64,000 nt of DNA from Desulfobacteraceae bacterium (GTDB lineage: Bacteria; Desulfobacterota; Desulfobacteria; Desulfobacterales; Desulfosalsimonadaceae), in the NCBI GenBank assembly GCA_011390465.1, contig JAABSH010000002.1, forward strand, positions 62,001 through 126,000. Direction: 5' to 3'. Of the stretch, positions 7,410-15,604 are shown in pieces. Each line of letters opens with the position of its first letter. Position 1 is the stretch's first letter. Under the pieces are notes generated by a model that saw nothing but the letters and a program-made list of their open reading frames with translations, ran no database searches and was not told where the DNA came from. Position numbers and translations under genes: made by a program.

Positions 7410-10406
7410 ATGCCACACAGACTTGAAATTACCCTAAAATCCGACCTTTTTGACGCCGAAGGGCAGGGCATCTGCAGCAAGGCAGCGGACTATTTTGATA
7501 TTTCCATTGACGCGGTCCGCACCGTGCATGTGATCACCCTTGACGCGACGCTTTCCCCTGGTCAGCTTGAAACCGTTCGCACGGAAATTTTCACCAATCC
7601 GGTGACGCAGCAGTCCAGCTATGATCCGCTGCCGCTGGCCTTTGACTGGTGCATCTGGGTGGGATATCGCCCGGGGGTCAAGGACAATCCCGGCAGCACG
7701 GCAGTGGAAGCCATGGAAGATGTGCTGAAAATCCGGCTGGCTGCAGGTGAAAATGTGTATACCTCCCGAAGGTACTGCCTCACCGGCAGCCGTTTGACCC
7801 GGGAGGAGATGGAGCTGGTGGCCCGGGAACTGCTGTCCAATGACATTATTCAACAGGTGCGGGTTTTTTCAAAAGACGACTGGGATCCGGGGCACGGTAT
7901 TGGATTTATTCTTCCCAAAGTAAAACTCGATCACACCCCCACAGTGGCCACTGTTCCCATGGACAGTGACGCGGCCCTGCAGGCCGTCAGCGACCAGCGA
8001 AATCTTGCCTTAAATCCCAATGACATTCCCGTGATCCGGTCCTATTTCAACCGGCCCGGGGTACAGGCCGCACGGCAGCAGGCGGGACTCTCCGATCCCA
8101 CGGACGTGGAACTGGAATATATTTCCCAGGCCAGAAGCGACCATTGCAATCACAACACGTTTCGGGGGATTTTCAGGTACACGGACGGGGAAACCGGCCG
8201 CACTGAAACCATTAAAAGCCTTTTTAAAACCTACATTGAAGCGCCTACACTGACGCTCAAGGACCAAAAAGACTGGGTGGTGTCCGTGCTGTGGGACAAC
8301 GCGGGCGTGGGCCGGTTTGACGCGGATCATTATTATACCATTACCGGGGAAACCCATAATTCTCCATCCAATATGGAAGCCTATGGCGGGGCCATCACCG
8401 GCATTGTGGGCGTTTACCGCGATCCCCTGGGCACCGGGCTGGGATCAAAACTGGTCATGGGCAGCTACGGGTTCTGTGTGGGGGACCGGAATTACCAGGG
8501 GGATTTAAAGCCCAAACTCCACCCCCGCCGGCTGCTGGACGGGGTGATTGAAGGGGTCCGCGACGGGGGCAACAAAAGCGGCATTCCCACCGGGTTTGGT
8601 CAGGTGACCTTTCATCCCGGGTACATGGGCAAATGCCTGGTGTTTGTCACGGCCCTGGGCATCATGCCGGCAACGGTGTGCGGCCGGCCGTCAGAGCTGA
8701 AAACCACATCTCCCGGAGAACTGATTGTGATGTGCGGCGGCCGGGTGGGCAAGGACGGCATTCACGGCGTGACCGCGTCTTCAGAAACTTTTTCCGCCCA
8801 TACCCCGGCCGGCCATGTGCAGATCGGCGATCCATACACCCAGAAAAAAATGCATGATTTTCTCCTGGAAGCCCGGGATCAGGGATTGATTTCATTTGTT
8901 ACGGATAACGGCGGCGGCGGACTGTCCTCTTCCGTGGGGGAATCCGCGCTTTTGTCCAACGGGTGCGAGGTCTGGCTGGATAAAGTGCCCCTGAAATATG
9001 ACGGCCTGGACCAGTGGGAAATCTGGGTGTCGGAATCCCAGGAACGCATGACGGTGGCGGTGACACCGGAATATATTGACCGGTTCATGGCCCTGTCCCT
9101 GCGACATGCCGTGGAGAGCACGGTGATCGGGAAATACACGGATTCCGGAAAACTCCATATCACTTATAACGGTGCCACCTGTGCCTTTGTGGACATGGAT
9201 CTGCTCAAATCCGGCTTTCCGGACTGGGAGTTTGACGCGTTGTGGCTGCCGCCGGAACAGCGGGGCCTTTATGAACCCGTCATCGGGGAGCCGGATGATT
9301 TCAACGCGCTGCTGCTTGATTTACTCGCCCGGCCCAACATCTGTTCCAAAGAATGGATTACCCGGCAGTATGATCATGAAGTCCAGGGCGGCAGCGTGAT
9401 CAAGCCCCTGGTGGGTCAGGACCGGGATGTTTACAGCGATGCTTCCGTGATCCGGCCGGTGCTGCGGTCCAAAAAAGGCCTGGTGTTTTCCCAGGCCCTG
9501 CTGCCCCAGTATTCCGCCATTGACGCCTATCACATGACTGCCTGCACCATAGACGAGGCCGTGCGCCGCATGGTGGCCGTAGGCGGTGATCCCGCCCATA
9601 TCGGGGGCGTGGATAATTTCTGCTGGCCCAGCATCCAGTATGATCCGGAAAAAAATCCCGACGGCCGGTTCAAGGCGGCCCAGCTGGTCCGGTCCTGCCG
9701 GGCCCTTGCCGACTTGTGCCTGGCATACGGAATTCCGCTGTTGTCCGGCAAGGACAGCATGTATGTGGACGGGCATCTGCCGGGCCGGTACGGAGCGTCT
9801 CACAAAGTTTCCGCGCTCGAGACCATGCAGTTTTCCGCTGTGGGGGTGTGTGAAGACAGTGAAAAATGCGTTACCATGGACGTGAAATGTGCCGGAGACC
9901 GGGTGTATATTCTGGGCGAGACCCGCAATGAACTGGGCGCCTCAGAATATTACGATCTGTTCGGATATACCGGCCGAAATGTGCCCCAGGTGTTTCCGGA
10001 TAAATTTGGGCCGGTTTATGATGCTGTGTTTTCCGCCATCGGGCAGGAGCTTGCCGCATCGGTTCACGGTATCTACCGGGGCGGGCTCGGCGTGCACCTG
10101 GCAATGGTTGCCATGGCCGGCAACCTGGGAATGGACATTGATCTTTCTCAAGTACCGGCAGATGGCGTTTTTCGCAATGACACCCTGCTTTTTTCCGAAT
10201 CCGCGGGCCGGTTGATTGTGACCGTGGCCCCGGAAAATAAAGATGCATTTGAAAAAATATGCGCGGCCATTTCCTGGGCCTGCATCGGCACGGTGACCGA
10301 CTCCGGCGTGCTTTCTGTTACCGGTCTTGGCCGTCAGCCATTGATTTCAACCCCTGTGGCGGAATTAAAAACCGCGTGGAAAGCGCCTTTTCAAAATTTA
10401 ATATAA
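7410..10406 (+). CDS. purL: Phosphoribosylformylglycinamidine synthase, PurL with PurS-like N-terminus
   Basis: This 998-residue protein is the synthase part of FGAM synthase, which uses ATP and ammonia from glutamine to turn FGAR into FGAM in purine synthesis. Residues 1-170 appear to hold two PurS-like alpha/beta repeats; the second begins near WVGYRPGVKDNPG. The AIR-synthase-like halves follow, with SQARSDHCNHNTF near 230 and TGETHNSPSNMEAYGG near 312. The usual ETHNHP motif reads ETHNSP here. The glutaminase domain is absent and is supplied by the separate purQ downstream. No Shine-Dalgarno sequence is visible; a heptamer repeat lies in its place. Confidence 0.93.
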   Translation: MPHRLEITLKSDLFDAEGQGICSKAADYFDISIDAVRTVHVITLDATLSPGQLETVRTEIFTNPVTQQSSYDPLPLAFDWCIWVGYRPGVKDNPGSTAVEAMEDVLKIRLAAGENVYTSRRYCLTGSRLTREEMELVARELLSNDIIQQVRVFSKDDWDPGHGIGFILPKVKLDHTPTVATVPMDSDAALQAVSDQRNLALNPNDIPVIRSYFNRPGVQAARQQAGLSDPTDVELEYISQARSDHCNHNTFRGIFRYTDGETGRTETIKSLFKTYIEAPTLTLKDQKDWVVSVLWDNAGVGRFDADHYYTITGETHNSPSNMEAYGGAITGIVGVYRDPLGTGLGSKLVMGSYGFCVGDRNYQGDLKPKLHPRRLLDGVIEGVRDGGNKSGIPTGFGQVTFHPGYMGKCLVFVTALGIMPATVCGRPSELKTTSPGELIVMCGGRVGKDGIHGVTASSETFSAHTPAGHVQIGDPYTQKKMHDFLLEARDQGLISFVTDNGGGGLSSSVGESALLSNGCEVWLDKVPLKYDGLDQWEIWVSESQERMTVAVTPEYIDRFMALSLRHAVESTVIGKYTDSGKLHITYNGATCAFVDMDLLKSGFPDWEFDALWLPPEQRGLYEPVIGEPDDFNALLLDLLARPNICSKEWITRQYDHEVQGGSVIKPLVGQDRDVYSDASVIRPVLRSKKGLVFSQALLPQYSAIDAYHMTACTIDEAVRRMVAVGGDPAHIGGVDNFCWPSIQYDPEKNPDGRFKAAQLVRSCRALADLCLAYGIPLLSGKDSMYVDGHLPGRYGASHKVSALETMQFSAVGVCEDSEKCVTMDVKCAGDRVYILGETRNELGASEYYDLFGYTGRNVPQVFPDKFGPVYDAVFSAIGQELAASVHGIYRGGLGVHLAMVAMAGNLGMDIDLSQVPADGVFRNDTLLFSESAGRLIVTVAPENKDAFEKICAAISWACIGTVTDSGVLSVTGLGRQPLISTPVAELKTAWKAPFQNLI

Positions 10407-10419
10407 TTATTTTTTAAAC

Positions 10420-10446
10420 TCCCGCAGAGCCGCAGAGGCGCAGAGA
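10420..10446 (+). repeat. Left inverted repeat of the GxxExxY cassette
   Basis: This 27-bp sequence starts TCCCGCAGAG and is built from 8-base units of the type CGCAGAGG. It matches the reverse complement of 10922-10948 at 26 of 27 positions. It ends directly at the ATG of the GxxExxY gene, so the repeat also forms that gene's translation start region. Confidence 0.95.
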
Positions 10447-10830
10447 ATGACGGAAAATGAAATTGGAACCCTGGTTATCGAGGCGGCCATTATGGTCCAC
10501 CGCGAGCTTGGGCCGGGTTTGATGGAAACGGTTTATGAGATTGTGCTTGCCAGGGAACTTCAGGAGAGGAATCTGCTGGTAAAACGTCAGGTGCCTGTTC
10601 CAATCCGGTATAAAGGGTTGCGATTTGATGAAGGGTTTCGGGCGGATCTGATTGTTAATGACAGCGTCATTTTGGAGCTGAAATCCGTTGAACGGGTAAC
10701 TGCCGCGCATAAAAAGCAGGTGCAGACTTATTTGCGGCTGACTGGCTGCAAGCTCGGTTACCTGCTGAATTTCGGTGAATCCTTGATGAAAAATGGCATT
10801 ACGCGGTGTGTTAATGGTCTTGAAGAATAA
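10447..10830 (+). CDS. GxxExxY family protein (PD-(D/E)XK-like fold)
   Basis: This 127-residue protein is a clear GxxExxY family member: GPGLMETVYE supplies the name-giving motif near residues 25-34. The later ADLIVNDSVILELKSVE, at about 67-83, gives the D-x(n)-E-x-K pattern of the PD-(D/E)XK nuclease-like fold. The function of the family is not established; a nuclease or DNA-related role is inferred from the fold only. The gene lies between purL and purQ, an operon interrupted here, and is bracketed by 27-bp inverted repeats. This suggests it arrived as a mobile cassette. Confidence 0.9.
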   Translation: MTENEIGTLVIEAAIMVHRELGPGLMETVYEIVLARELQERNLLVKRQVPVPIRYKGLRFDEGFRADLIVNDSVILELKSVERVTAAHKKQVQTYLRLTGCKLGYLLNFGESLMKNGITRCVNGLEE

Positions 10831-10921
10831 TATTGTTAAAATTAATTAACCTGAAAATGGGTGACAACAATGAGGTTGCGAAGGTAGCGAGCCGTTTTTA
10901 AGAATTATTAAAAAATGTTTT

Positions 10922-10948
10922 TCTCTGCGCCTCTGCGCCTCTGCGGGA
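10922..10948 (+). repeat. Right inverted repeat of the GxxExxY cassette
   Basis: This 27-bp sequence ending CTGCGGGA is the inverted partner of 10420-10446 with one mismatch. Together they delimit a 529-bp unit holding one gene. I see no clear target-site duplication just outside either repeat. Confidence 0.95.
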
Positions 10949-11002
10949 TCATCCTTTTTTGGTGAAAATGGGAATTATATCTTGTCCTCTGGGTAAAAAA
11001 AA

Positions 11003-11824
11003 ATGACAAAGCAAAAAAAAATAAAAGCCCTTGTATTGACCGGCTACGGCCTGAACTGTGACAATGAAACCGCCTACGCGCTTACTCTGGCCGGTGCAGA
11101 CGCCCGCCGGGTGCACATCAACGCCCTTATCGACGGATCCGTGAGCCTGGATGACTTCAAAATCCTGGTGTTCGGCGGCGGATTCTCCTGGGGAGACGAC
11201 CACGGGGCCGGCGTTGTCCAGGCAGTGCGCATGAAACACAATATTGGTGAGCCCATTATCCGGTTTGTGGAAACCGGCAATCTTGTCATGGGAATCTGCA
11301 ACGGGTTCCAGACCATTGTCAATCTCGGCCTGCTGCCTGGTTTTGACAATAATTACCAAACCCGCAGCTTGGCCCTCACCTATAATGACTGCGGTAATTT
11401 CCGGGACGACTGGGTGACCCTTGCGATAGATGAAACATCCCCGTGCGTGTTCACAAAAGACCTTACCCGTCTGGAACTTCCGATTCGCCATGGAGAAGGC
11501 AAATTTGTGGGGGATTCGGAAGTGATCGCCCGCCTGCACGACGACCACCAGATCGCCTGCCGGTATGCAATGCCGGACGGCGCGCCCGCAGACAACCAGT
11601 TTCCATCCAATCCCAATGGCTCCATTGCCGATATCGCCGGTATTTGCGATCCCACCGGCCGGGTATTCGGCCTCATGCCCCATCCTGAAGCGTTCAATCA
11701 TATCACCAACCATCCCGGCTGGCCGCGGTTCAAGGAATCCATCAAGCGCGGCCGCATGACAAACGCCGATCTCCCGGTCACCGGCATCCGCATGTTTGAA
11801 AACGCGGTGAATTATTTTGCCTGA
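11003..11824 (+). CDS. purQ: Phosphoribosylformylglycinamidine synthase, glutaminase subunit
   Basis: This 273-residue class I glutamine amidotransferase feeds ammonia to PurL. The nucleophile motif GICNGFQ is at about residues 95-101, and the His-Glu pair is in LMPHPEAFNH near 228-237. GGGFSWGDDHGAG near 55 forms the typical oxyanion region. It is longer than the 220-230 residue PurQ of Gram-positives and closer to the glutaminase domain of large PurL. It should be read with purL, although a 529-bp cassette now separates them. Confidence 0.95.
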   Translation: MTKQKKIKALVLTGYGLNCDNETAYALTLAGADARRVHINALIDGSVSLDDFKILVFGGGFSWGDDHGAGVVQAVRMKHNIGEPIIRFVETGNLVMGICNGFQTIVNLGLLPGFDNNYQTRSLALTYNDCGNFRDDWVTLAIDETSPCVFTKDLTRLELPIRHGEGKFVGDSEVIARLHDDHQIACRYAMPDGAPADNQFPSNPNGSIADIAGICDPTGRVFGLMPHPEAFNHITNHPGWPRFKESIKRGRMTNADLPVTGIRMFENAVNYFA

Positions 11825-11870
11825 TGTTTTTCAGCTGCAGATGCACGCAGACAACCGCAGATAAAAATAA

Positions 11871-11927
11871 CTGTGAAAAATTAAAATTGAACTTTAAATT
11901 TTCACAGTTTTCAAGTATAATCATTTC
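11871..11927 (+). promoter_or_regulatory. Inverted repeat and -10 element ahead of a leaderless-looking gene
   Basis: CTGTGAAAAATTAAA at 11871-11885 and its inverted partner at 11893-11907 match at 14 of 15 positions around a 7-base spacer. TATAAT follows at 11916-11921, six bases before the ATG at 11928. Transcription from this -10 would begin at or next to the start codon, and there is no ribosome binding site. The palindrome is placed where a repressor would cover the promoter. This is an inference from sequence only. Confidence 0.5.
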
Positions 11928-13100
11928 ATGATTCAACGCAAAATAACACAGGAATTGATAACCGCAGCTGCGGAATACCCCGTGGTAACGGTATTCGGCC
12001 CGCGACAATCCGGAAAAACCACACTGGTCCGGATGACCTTTCCGGATAAACCGTATTTTTCCCTGGAAGATCCGGACATCCGACTTGCCGCGCAAACCGA
12101 TCCGCGGGGTTTTCTCGACGGGGTTGCGGAAGGGGCCATTCTTGATGAAGTTCAGCGGTTTCCGGAATTATTGTCTTATGTTCAGGGCATTGTTGACCAG
12201 AAACAGCAATCCGGCATGTTTATCCTGACGGGCAGTCATCAGCCGGATGTTCATCATGCCGTCAGCCAGAGCCTTGCGGGCCGGACCGCTATCCTGGCAT
12301 TGCTTCCTTTCTCCCTTGGGGAACTACGCAACTATAATAAAAATTGGGATGCTTTTGATTTGATGGTGAAAGGGAGCTTTCCCCGGCTGCATGAACAGAA
12401 TCTTACCCCCGGCCGGTTTTATAACGGCTATATTCAAACCTATGTTGAACGGGATGTGCGGACATTGATCAATGTGAAGGATCTGGATGTATTTCAGAAG
12501 TTTTTGACTCTTCTTGCCGGTCGGGTGGGGCAATTGGTAAACTATACGTCCCTTGCCAATGACACTGGCGTTTCCAGCATGACCATCAAAAATTGGATCA
12601 GTGTGCTGAAAGCATCGTTTGTGGTATTTACCCTGCCGCCGTATTTTGAAAATATTGGAAAGCGAGTGATCAAATCCCCAAAAATTTATTTTTCCGATAC
12701 CGGAATGGTTTGTCATCTCCTTGGCATTGAAACAGCCGACCAGGCCAGGCGGGATCCATTGCGCGGCGGCCTCTATGAAAATTTGATGATTCTCGAAATT
12801 TCAAAATATTTGCAAAACCAGGGCCGTCGGCCGGATTTGTATTTTTACCAGGATACCCATGGCAATGAGGTGGATCTGATCATCCGTCAAAAGCGGCATC
12901 TGATTCCTGTTGAAATAAAGTCCGCTGCCACCTTTACAAAGGATTTTCTGAAAGGGATCGAACACTTTAGGGATCTTGCAGGAGACCGATGCCGGAAAGG
13001 ACATGTCCTGTATAACGGCAACAACAAAATGTCCATCAGTGCCGCAACCGTCCATAATATTTTCCGTCATGGAGACGTGGACGCGATTTTTGAAGTGTAA
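11928..13100 (+). CDS. AAA ATPase with DUF4143 domain
   Basis: This 390-residue protein joins an AAA_14 ATPase to a DUF4143 C-terminal region. Walker A is GPRQSGKTTL at about residues 25-34, and ILDEVQRFPELL near 72-83 is the Walker B area. The C-terminal part holds GNEVDLIIRQ followed by LIPVEIKSA at about 314-335, a PD-(D/E)XK-like pattern. These proteins are widespread, often in many copies, and their role is not settled. A paralogue lies at 42306-43520, and a 3' remnant of a close relative lies at 23374-23484. No Shine-Dalgarno site is visible; the mRNA may be leaderless. Confidence 0.88.
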   Translation: MIQRKITQELITAAAEYPVVTVFGPRQSGKTTLVRMTFPDKPYFSLEDPDIRLAAQTDPRGFLDGVAEGAILDEVQRFPELLSYVQGIVDQKQQSGMFILTGSHQPDVHHAVSQSLAGRTAILALLPFSLGELRNYNKNWDAFDLMVKGSFPRLHEQNLTPGRFYNGYIQTYVERDVRTLINVKDLDVFQKFLTLLAGRVGQLVNYTSLANDTGVSSMTIKNWISVLKASFVVFTLPPYFENIGKRVIKSPKIYFSDTGMVCHLLGIETADQARRDPLRGGLYENLMILEISKYLQNQGRRPDLYFYQDTHGNEVDLIIRQKRHLIPVEIKSAATFTKDFLKGIEHFRDLAGDRCRKGHVLYNGNNKMSISAATVHNIFRHGDVDAIFEV

Positions 13101-13193
13101 AATTTTCCCGCGTGCTCTGAGACAGTCACGATATAGCTATGTTTTTGCCGCGGATGCACGCAGACAACCGCAGATGAAATTCTCTCAGGTGGC

Positions 13194-13732
13194 CGGACCC
13201 GTCATTCCGGGCAAGGGAGCGCAGCGACCGCGACCCGGAATCCAGAAAAAAAAGAAACCCCGCCCACAGCAGATACAGGAAAACCCAAGGCGTACTGTCC
13301 CAAATGGCGGTCATGGCTGTTTTTTAGACGCGGATTACACGGATTAACACGGATTAACCCCCCAAATCTCCGCGTTCATCCGCGTGTATCTGCGGCTGAT
13401 TGATATCTTTACTGTTTTTTTCTCGTTTCCACGGTCCTCCGTGGGAACGCATACGGGATTGGCACAAGGGTATTCTTCTTTTTGTTTATTCGCCCTGAAG
13501 CACCGCAGGGCCGAAGAGAAAAAATATCCAGTGCCCCTTCGAAACTGTTGGAGAAATAATATTATCTGGATTTTCTTTTCCACAACCCGGGATACTCTGG
13601 CTTGTAGTGACGCCGTGAGGCGTTACATGGTATGCCATTCGGTCAACCCACAAACCTGATTTTGAGTAATAAATAAATCAGGTACTGCTGTTCTGGTTGA
13701 ATTGGGAAATAATGATGCTGTTCCCCGATTTC
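13194..13732 (+). repeat. 539-bp direct repeat, copy A
   Basis: This stretch is closely similar, about nine in ten bases by eye, to 22836-23374, which has exactly the same length and orientation. It is itself a mosaic: a hairpin from GTCATTCCGGG to CCCGGAATCCAG, the CGCGGATTACACGG type of simple repeat, the palindrome around CACGGTCCTCCGTG at 13424-13449, and a 3' end reading TTGGGAAATAATGATG. The surrounding gap 13101-13813 holds no credible gene besides. A 26-base CCGCGGATGCACGC-type repeat lies just upstream at 13147. Confidence 0.93.
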
Positions 13733-13813
13733 TGTCCTGAAAGATTTCCACTCAAATCGAAAGCGGGTAAAACCACATCGTCCACTGGAAGAAAGCAAGA
13801 AAGGAAGAAAATA

Positions 13814-13936
13814 ATGAAAGTATTTTATGATGAAAAAGTGGGCGCTTTATATTTCAGTCCGGATGATCAGCAACCGGATCAAAGATTAGCAGGTGACAAC
13901 ACAAATGGGGTTGATATTCAAGTTGTGATGATTTAA
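13814..13936 (+). CDS. Short DUF2283-like protein, probably degenerate
   Basis: This 40-residue frame starts MKVFYDEKVGALYF, which resembles the N-terminus of DUF2283 proteins, small partners often found beside DUF4258 proteins in toxin-antitoxin-like pairs. The usual later part is lost or altered, so it may be a decayed remnant. GGAAG lies about nine bases before the ATG. It ends 11 bases before the response regulator and may serve only as its leader. Confidence 0.5.
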   Translation: MKVFYDEKVGALYFSPDDQQPDQRLAGDNTNGVDIQVVMI

Positions 13937-13947
13937 TAGGAAATATC

Positions 13948-15297
13948 ATGTATACTCCAACAATTCTCCTGGTTGACGATGAAATGCATTGTCTCCTGGC
14001 CCTGAAAGAGTTGATAGAGGCGTGGGGTGATTTTTCAATTCTCACTGCTTTTGGCGGGGAAGAAGCACTCAGGATTATCGAATCCCGAGAAGTGGATATG
14101 ATCATGTCCGATCAGGCCATGCCCGGCATGGACGGTCTTGAACTGCTGGATTTCACGCGTGAACGATTCCCTGAAATTCCTTTTGTAATGATAACAGGGC
14201 AAGGGTCCATTGACAAAGCAGTGGTTGCAATGCGCCGGGGCGCAGTGGATTATCTGATGAAACCCTGCCGTGAAGATGAACTCCGGATCGTCATCGATCG
14301 CTCTATTAAGCACGCCCGGATAAACATTGAACGCCGCGAATTAAAAAAATATTTATCCAGTTTTTATGGTTTTGAAAATATTGTTACCCAGTCTCATCGC
14401 ATGCTTCAGGCCATTGAGCTTGCGGCTAAAGTTGCCTCGATACCAAATGCCCCGGTGGTTTTATATGGGGAAAGCGGAACCGGGAAAGAGTTGCTTGCAA
14501 AAGGAATCCATCGCGCGGCGCGCTGTCGGGAAAATCGTTTTTTGGCGGTTAACTGCTCCGGAATACCCCGCGGGCTGCTGGAAAGCGAGTTGTTCGGCCA
14601 TGTAAAAGGGGCTTTTACCAGTGCTGATTTTGATCGGCAGGGAAAATTTGAACTGGCCCAGAATGGCACGATACTGCTCGATGAGATTGGAGATATGCCG
14701 GTGGATATCCAGCCGAAATTATTGCGGGTGCTTGAGGAAAACAAATATGAAAAGGTTGGATCGAATAAATTAATCCTCTCCAGTGCGCGGGTCATCGCGG
14801 CGACCCACCACCATCTTGAAAAGCTCATTGTCTATGGAAAATTCAGACGGGATTTGTTTCACCGAATCAATCGATTTCCCATTTTTTTGCCGCCTTTACG
14901 GGAACGCACAGAAGATATTCCGCTTTTGATTCGTCATTTCCTTAAAAAATTTGGACAGGAATTCAATAAAACAATTCCTGACATATCAAAAGCCGCTTTG
15001 AAAGTTTTGAAAAATCACGATTGGCCAGGGAATGTCCGTGAGTTGAAAAATACGATTGAACGGGCAGCGATCGTCGCAGATACCGGCATAATCGGTGTCG
15101 AACATATTGGTATCCATCAAAGCTTTTCAAAGATTAACGGCGATGACCGCGTTCGTTTAAATATTGAGATTCCAGTAGAAGATTTTTCCCTTACTGCTGC
15201 AACCAAAAAAATAAAAGAGATGATTTTGGCTCAATGTGGTGGTAATAAATCCAGAGCCGCTGAAATTTTAAAAATAAACCGGAAACAGTTTTATTGA
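13948..15297 (+). CDS. Sigma-54-dependent response regulator (NtrC/PilR type)
   Basis: This 449-residue protein has a receiver domain (residues about 5-118, phosphoacceptor D55, conserved lysine in LMKPCR), an AAA+ domain with Walker A GESGTGKE near 173-180, and a Fis-type helix-turn-helix end. The sigma-54 contact loop, normally GAFTGA, reads GAFTSA at 221-226. The protein stops at KINRKQFY, in the middle of what is normally the recognition helix, so about eight to ten usual residues are missing. No histidine kinase is nearby. Its position just upstream of a sigma-54-type promoter and the minor-pilin operon suggests it controls that operon. Confidence 0.92.
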   Translation: MYTPTILLVDDEMHCLLALKELIEAWGDFSILTAFGGEEALRIIESREVDMIMSDQAMPGMDGLELLDFTRERFPEIPFVMITGQGSIDKAVVAMRRGAVDYLMKPCREDELRIVIDRSIKHARINIERRELKKYLSSFYGFENIVTQSHRMLQAIELAAKVASIPNAPVVLYGESGTGKELLAKGIHRAARCRENRFLAVNCSGIPRGLLESELFGHVKGAFTSADFDRQGKFELAQNGTILLDEIGDMPVDIQPKLLRVLEENKYEKVGSNKLILSSARVIAATHHHLEKLIVYGKFRRDLFHRINRFPIFLPPLRERTEDIPLLIRHFLKKFGQEFNKTIPDISKAALKVLKNHDWPGNVRELKNTIERAAIVADTGIIGVEHIGIHQSFSKINGDDRVRLNIEIPVEDFSLTAATKKIKEMILAQCGGNKSRAAEILKINRKQFY

Positions 15298-15355
15298 CAG
15301 CAACCATTAACAACCCTTTTTGATTCCCCTCCTTTTTTTCTTTTTATTCATTGCA

Positions 15356-15403
15356 TGTCCCAAAAAAGGACAGCTTGGTTTTGTTATGTCCCAAAAAAGG
15401 ACA
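15356..15403 (+). promoter_or_regulatory. Two phased palindromic activator sites
   Basis: The identical 17-mer TGTCCCAAAAAAGGACA occurs at 15356-15372 and again at 15387-15403. Each is a GTCC-N7-GGAC palindrome. They start 31 bases apart, close to three helical turns, so both would face the same side of the DNA. They lie 55-100 bases before a sigma-54-type promoter, the normal distance for an enhancer-binding protein. The upstream regulator at 13948 is the natural candidate to bind them. Confidence 0.72.
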
Positions 15404-15455
15404 CTTGTTTTTCTGTGCTTATTTTAACACTTTGATAATATTAAAAATAAATTTT

Positions 15456-15471
15456 AGGCATCGTTTTTGCA
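15456..15471 (+). promoter_or_regulatory. Sigma-54-type (-24/-12) promoter of pilin operon 1
   Basis: AGGCATCGTTTTTGCA places GG at 15457-15458 and GC at 15469-15470 with exactly ten bases between them, as in the sigma-54 consensus TGGCAC-N5-TTGCA. Transcription should start near 15481, about 120 bases before the first pilin gene. Confidence 0.68.
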
Positions 15472-15508
15472 TCTCTTATTTTCCCTGGTAGTGATTTTTT
15501 AGAAAACT

Positions 15509-15523
15509 GTCCTTTTGAGGGAC
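15509..15523 (+). promoter_or_regulatory. Third GTCC-N7-GGAC palindrome, downstream of the promoter
   Basis: GTCCTTTTGAGGGAC keeps the same GTCC-N7-GGAC half-sites as the two upstream palindromes but with a different centre. It lies after the predicted transcription start, so it could act as a repressing or tuning site. Confidence 0.5.
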
Positions 15524-15604
15524 GCTTTTTCAAGATTTTAAGAATGATCAACATTGATTTTTTTCAATCAATTTCCAAACCAATTATAATGATGAAGGAT
15601 CATT

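Noticed and set aside
13384-13659. Open frames inside the 539-bp repeats
   Set aside because: Frames differ between the copies by indels, lack binding sites and encode no known domain; the region is non-coding repeat DNA.
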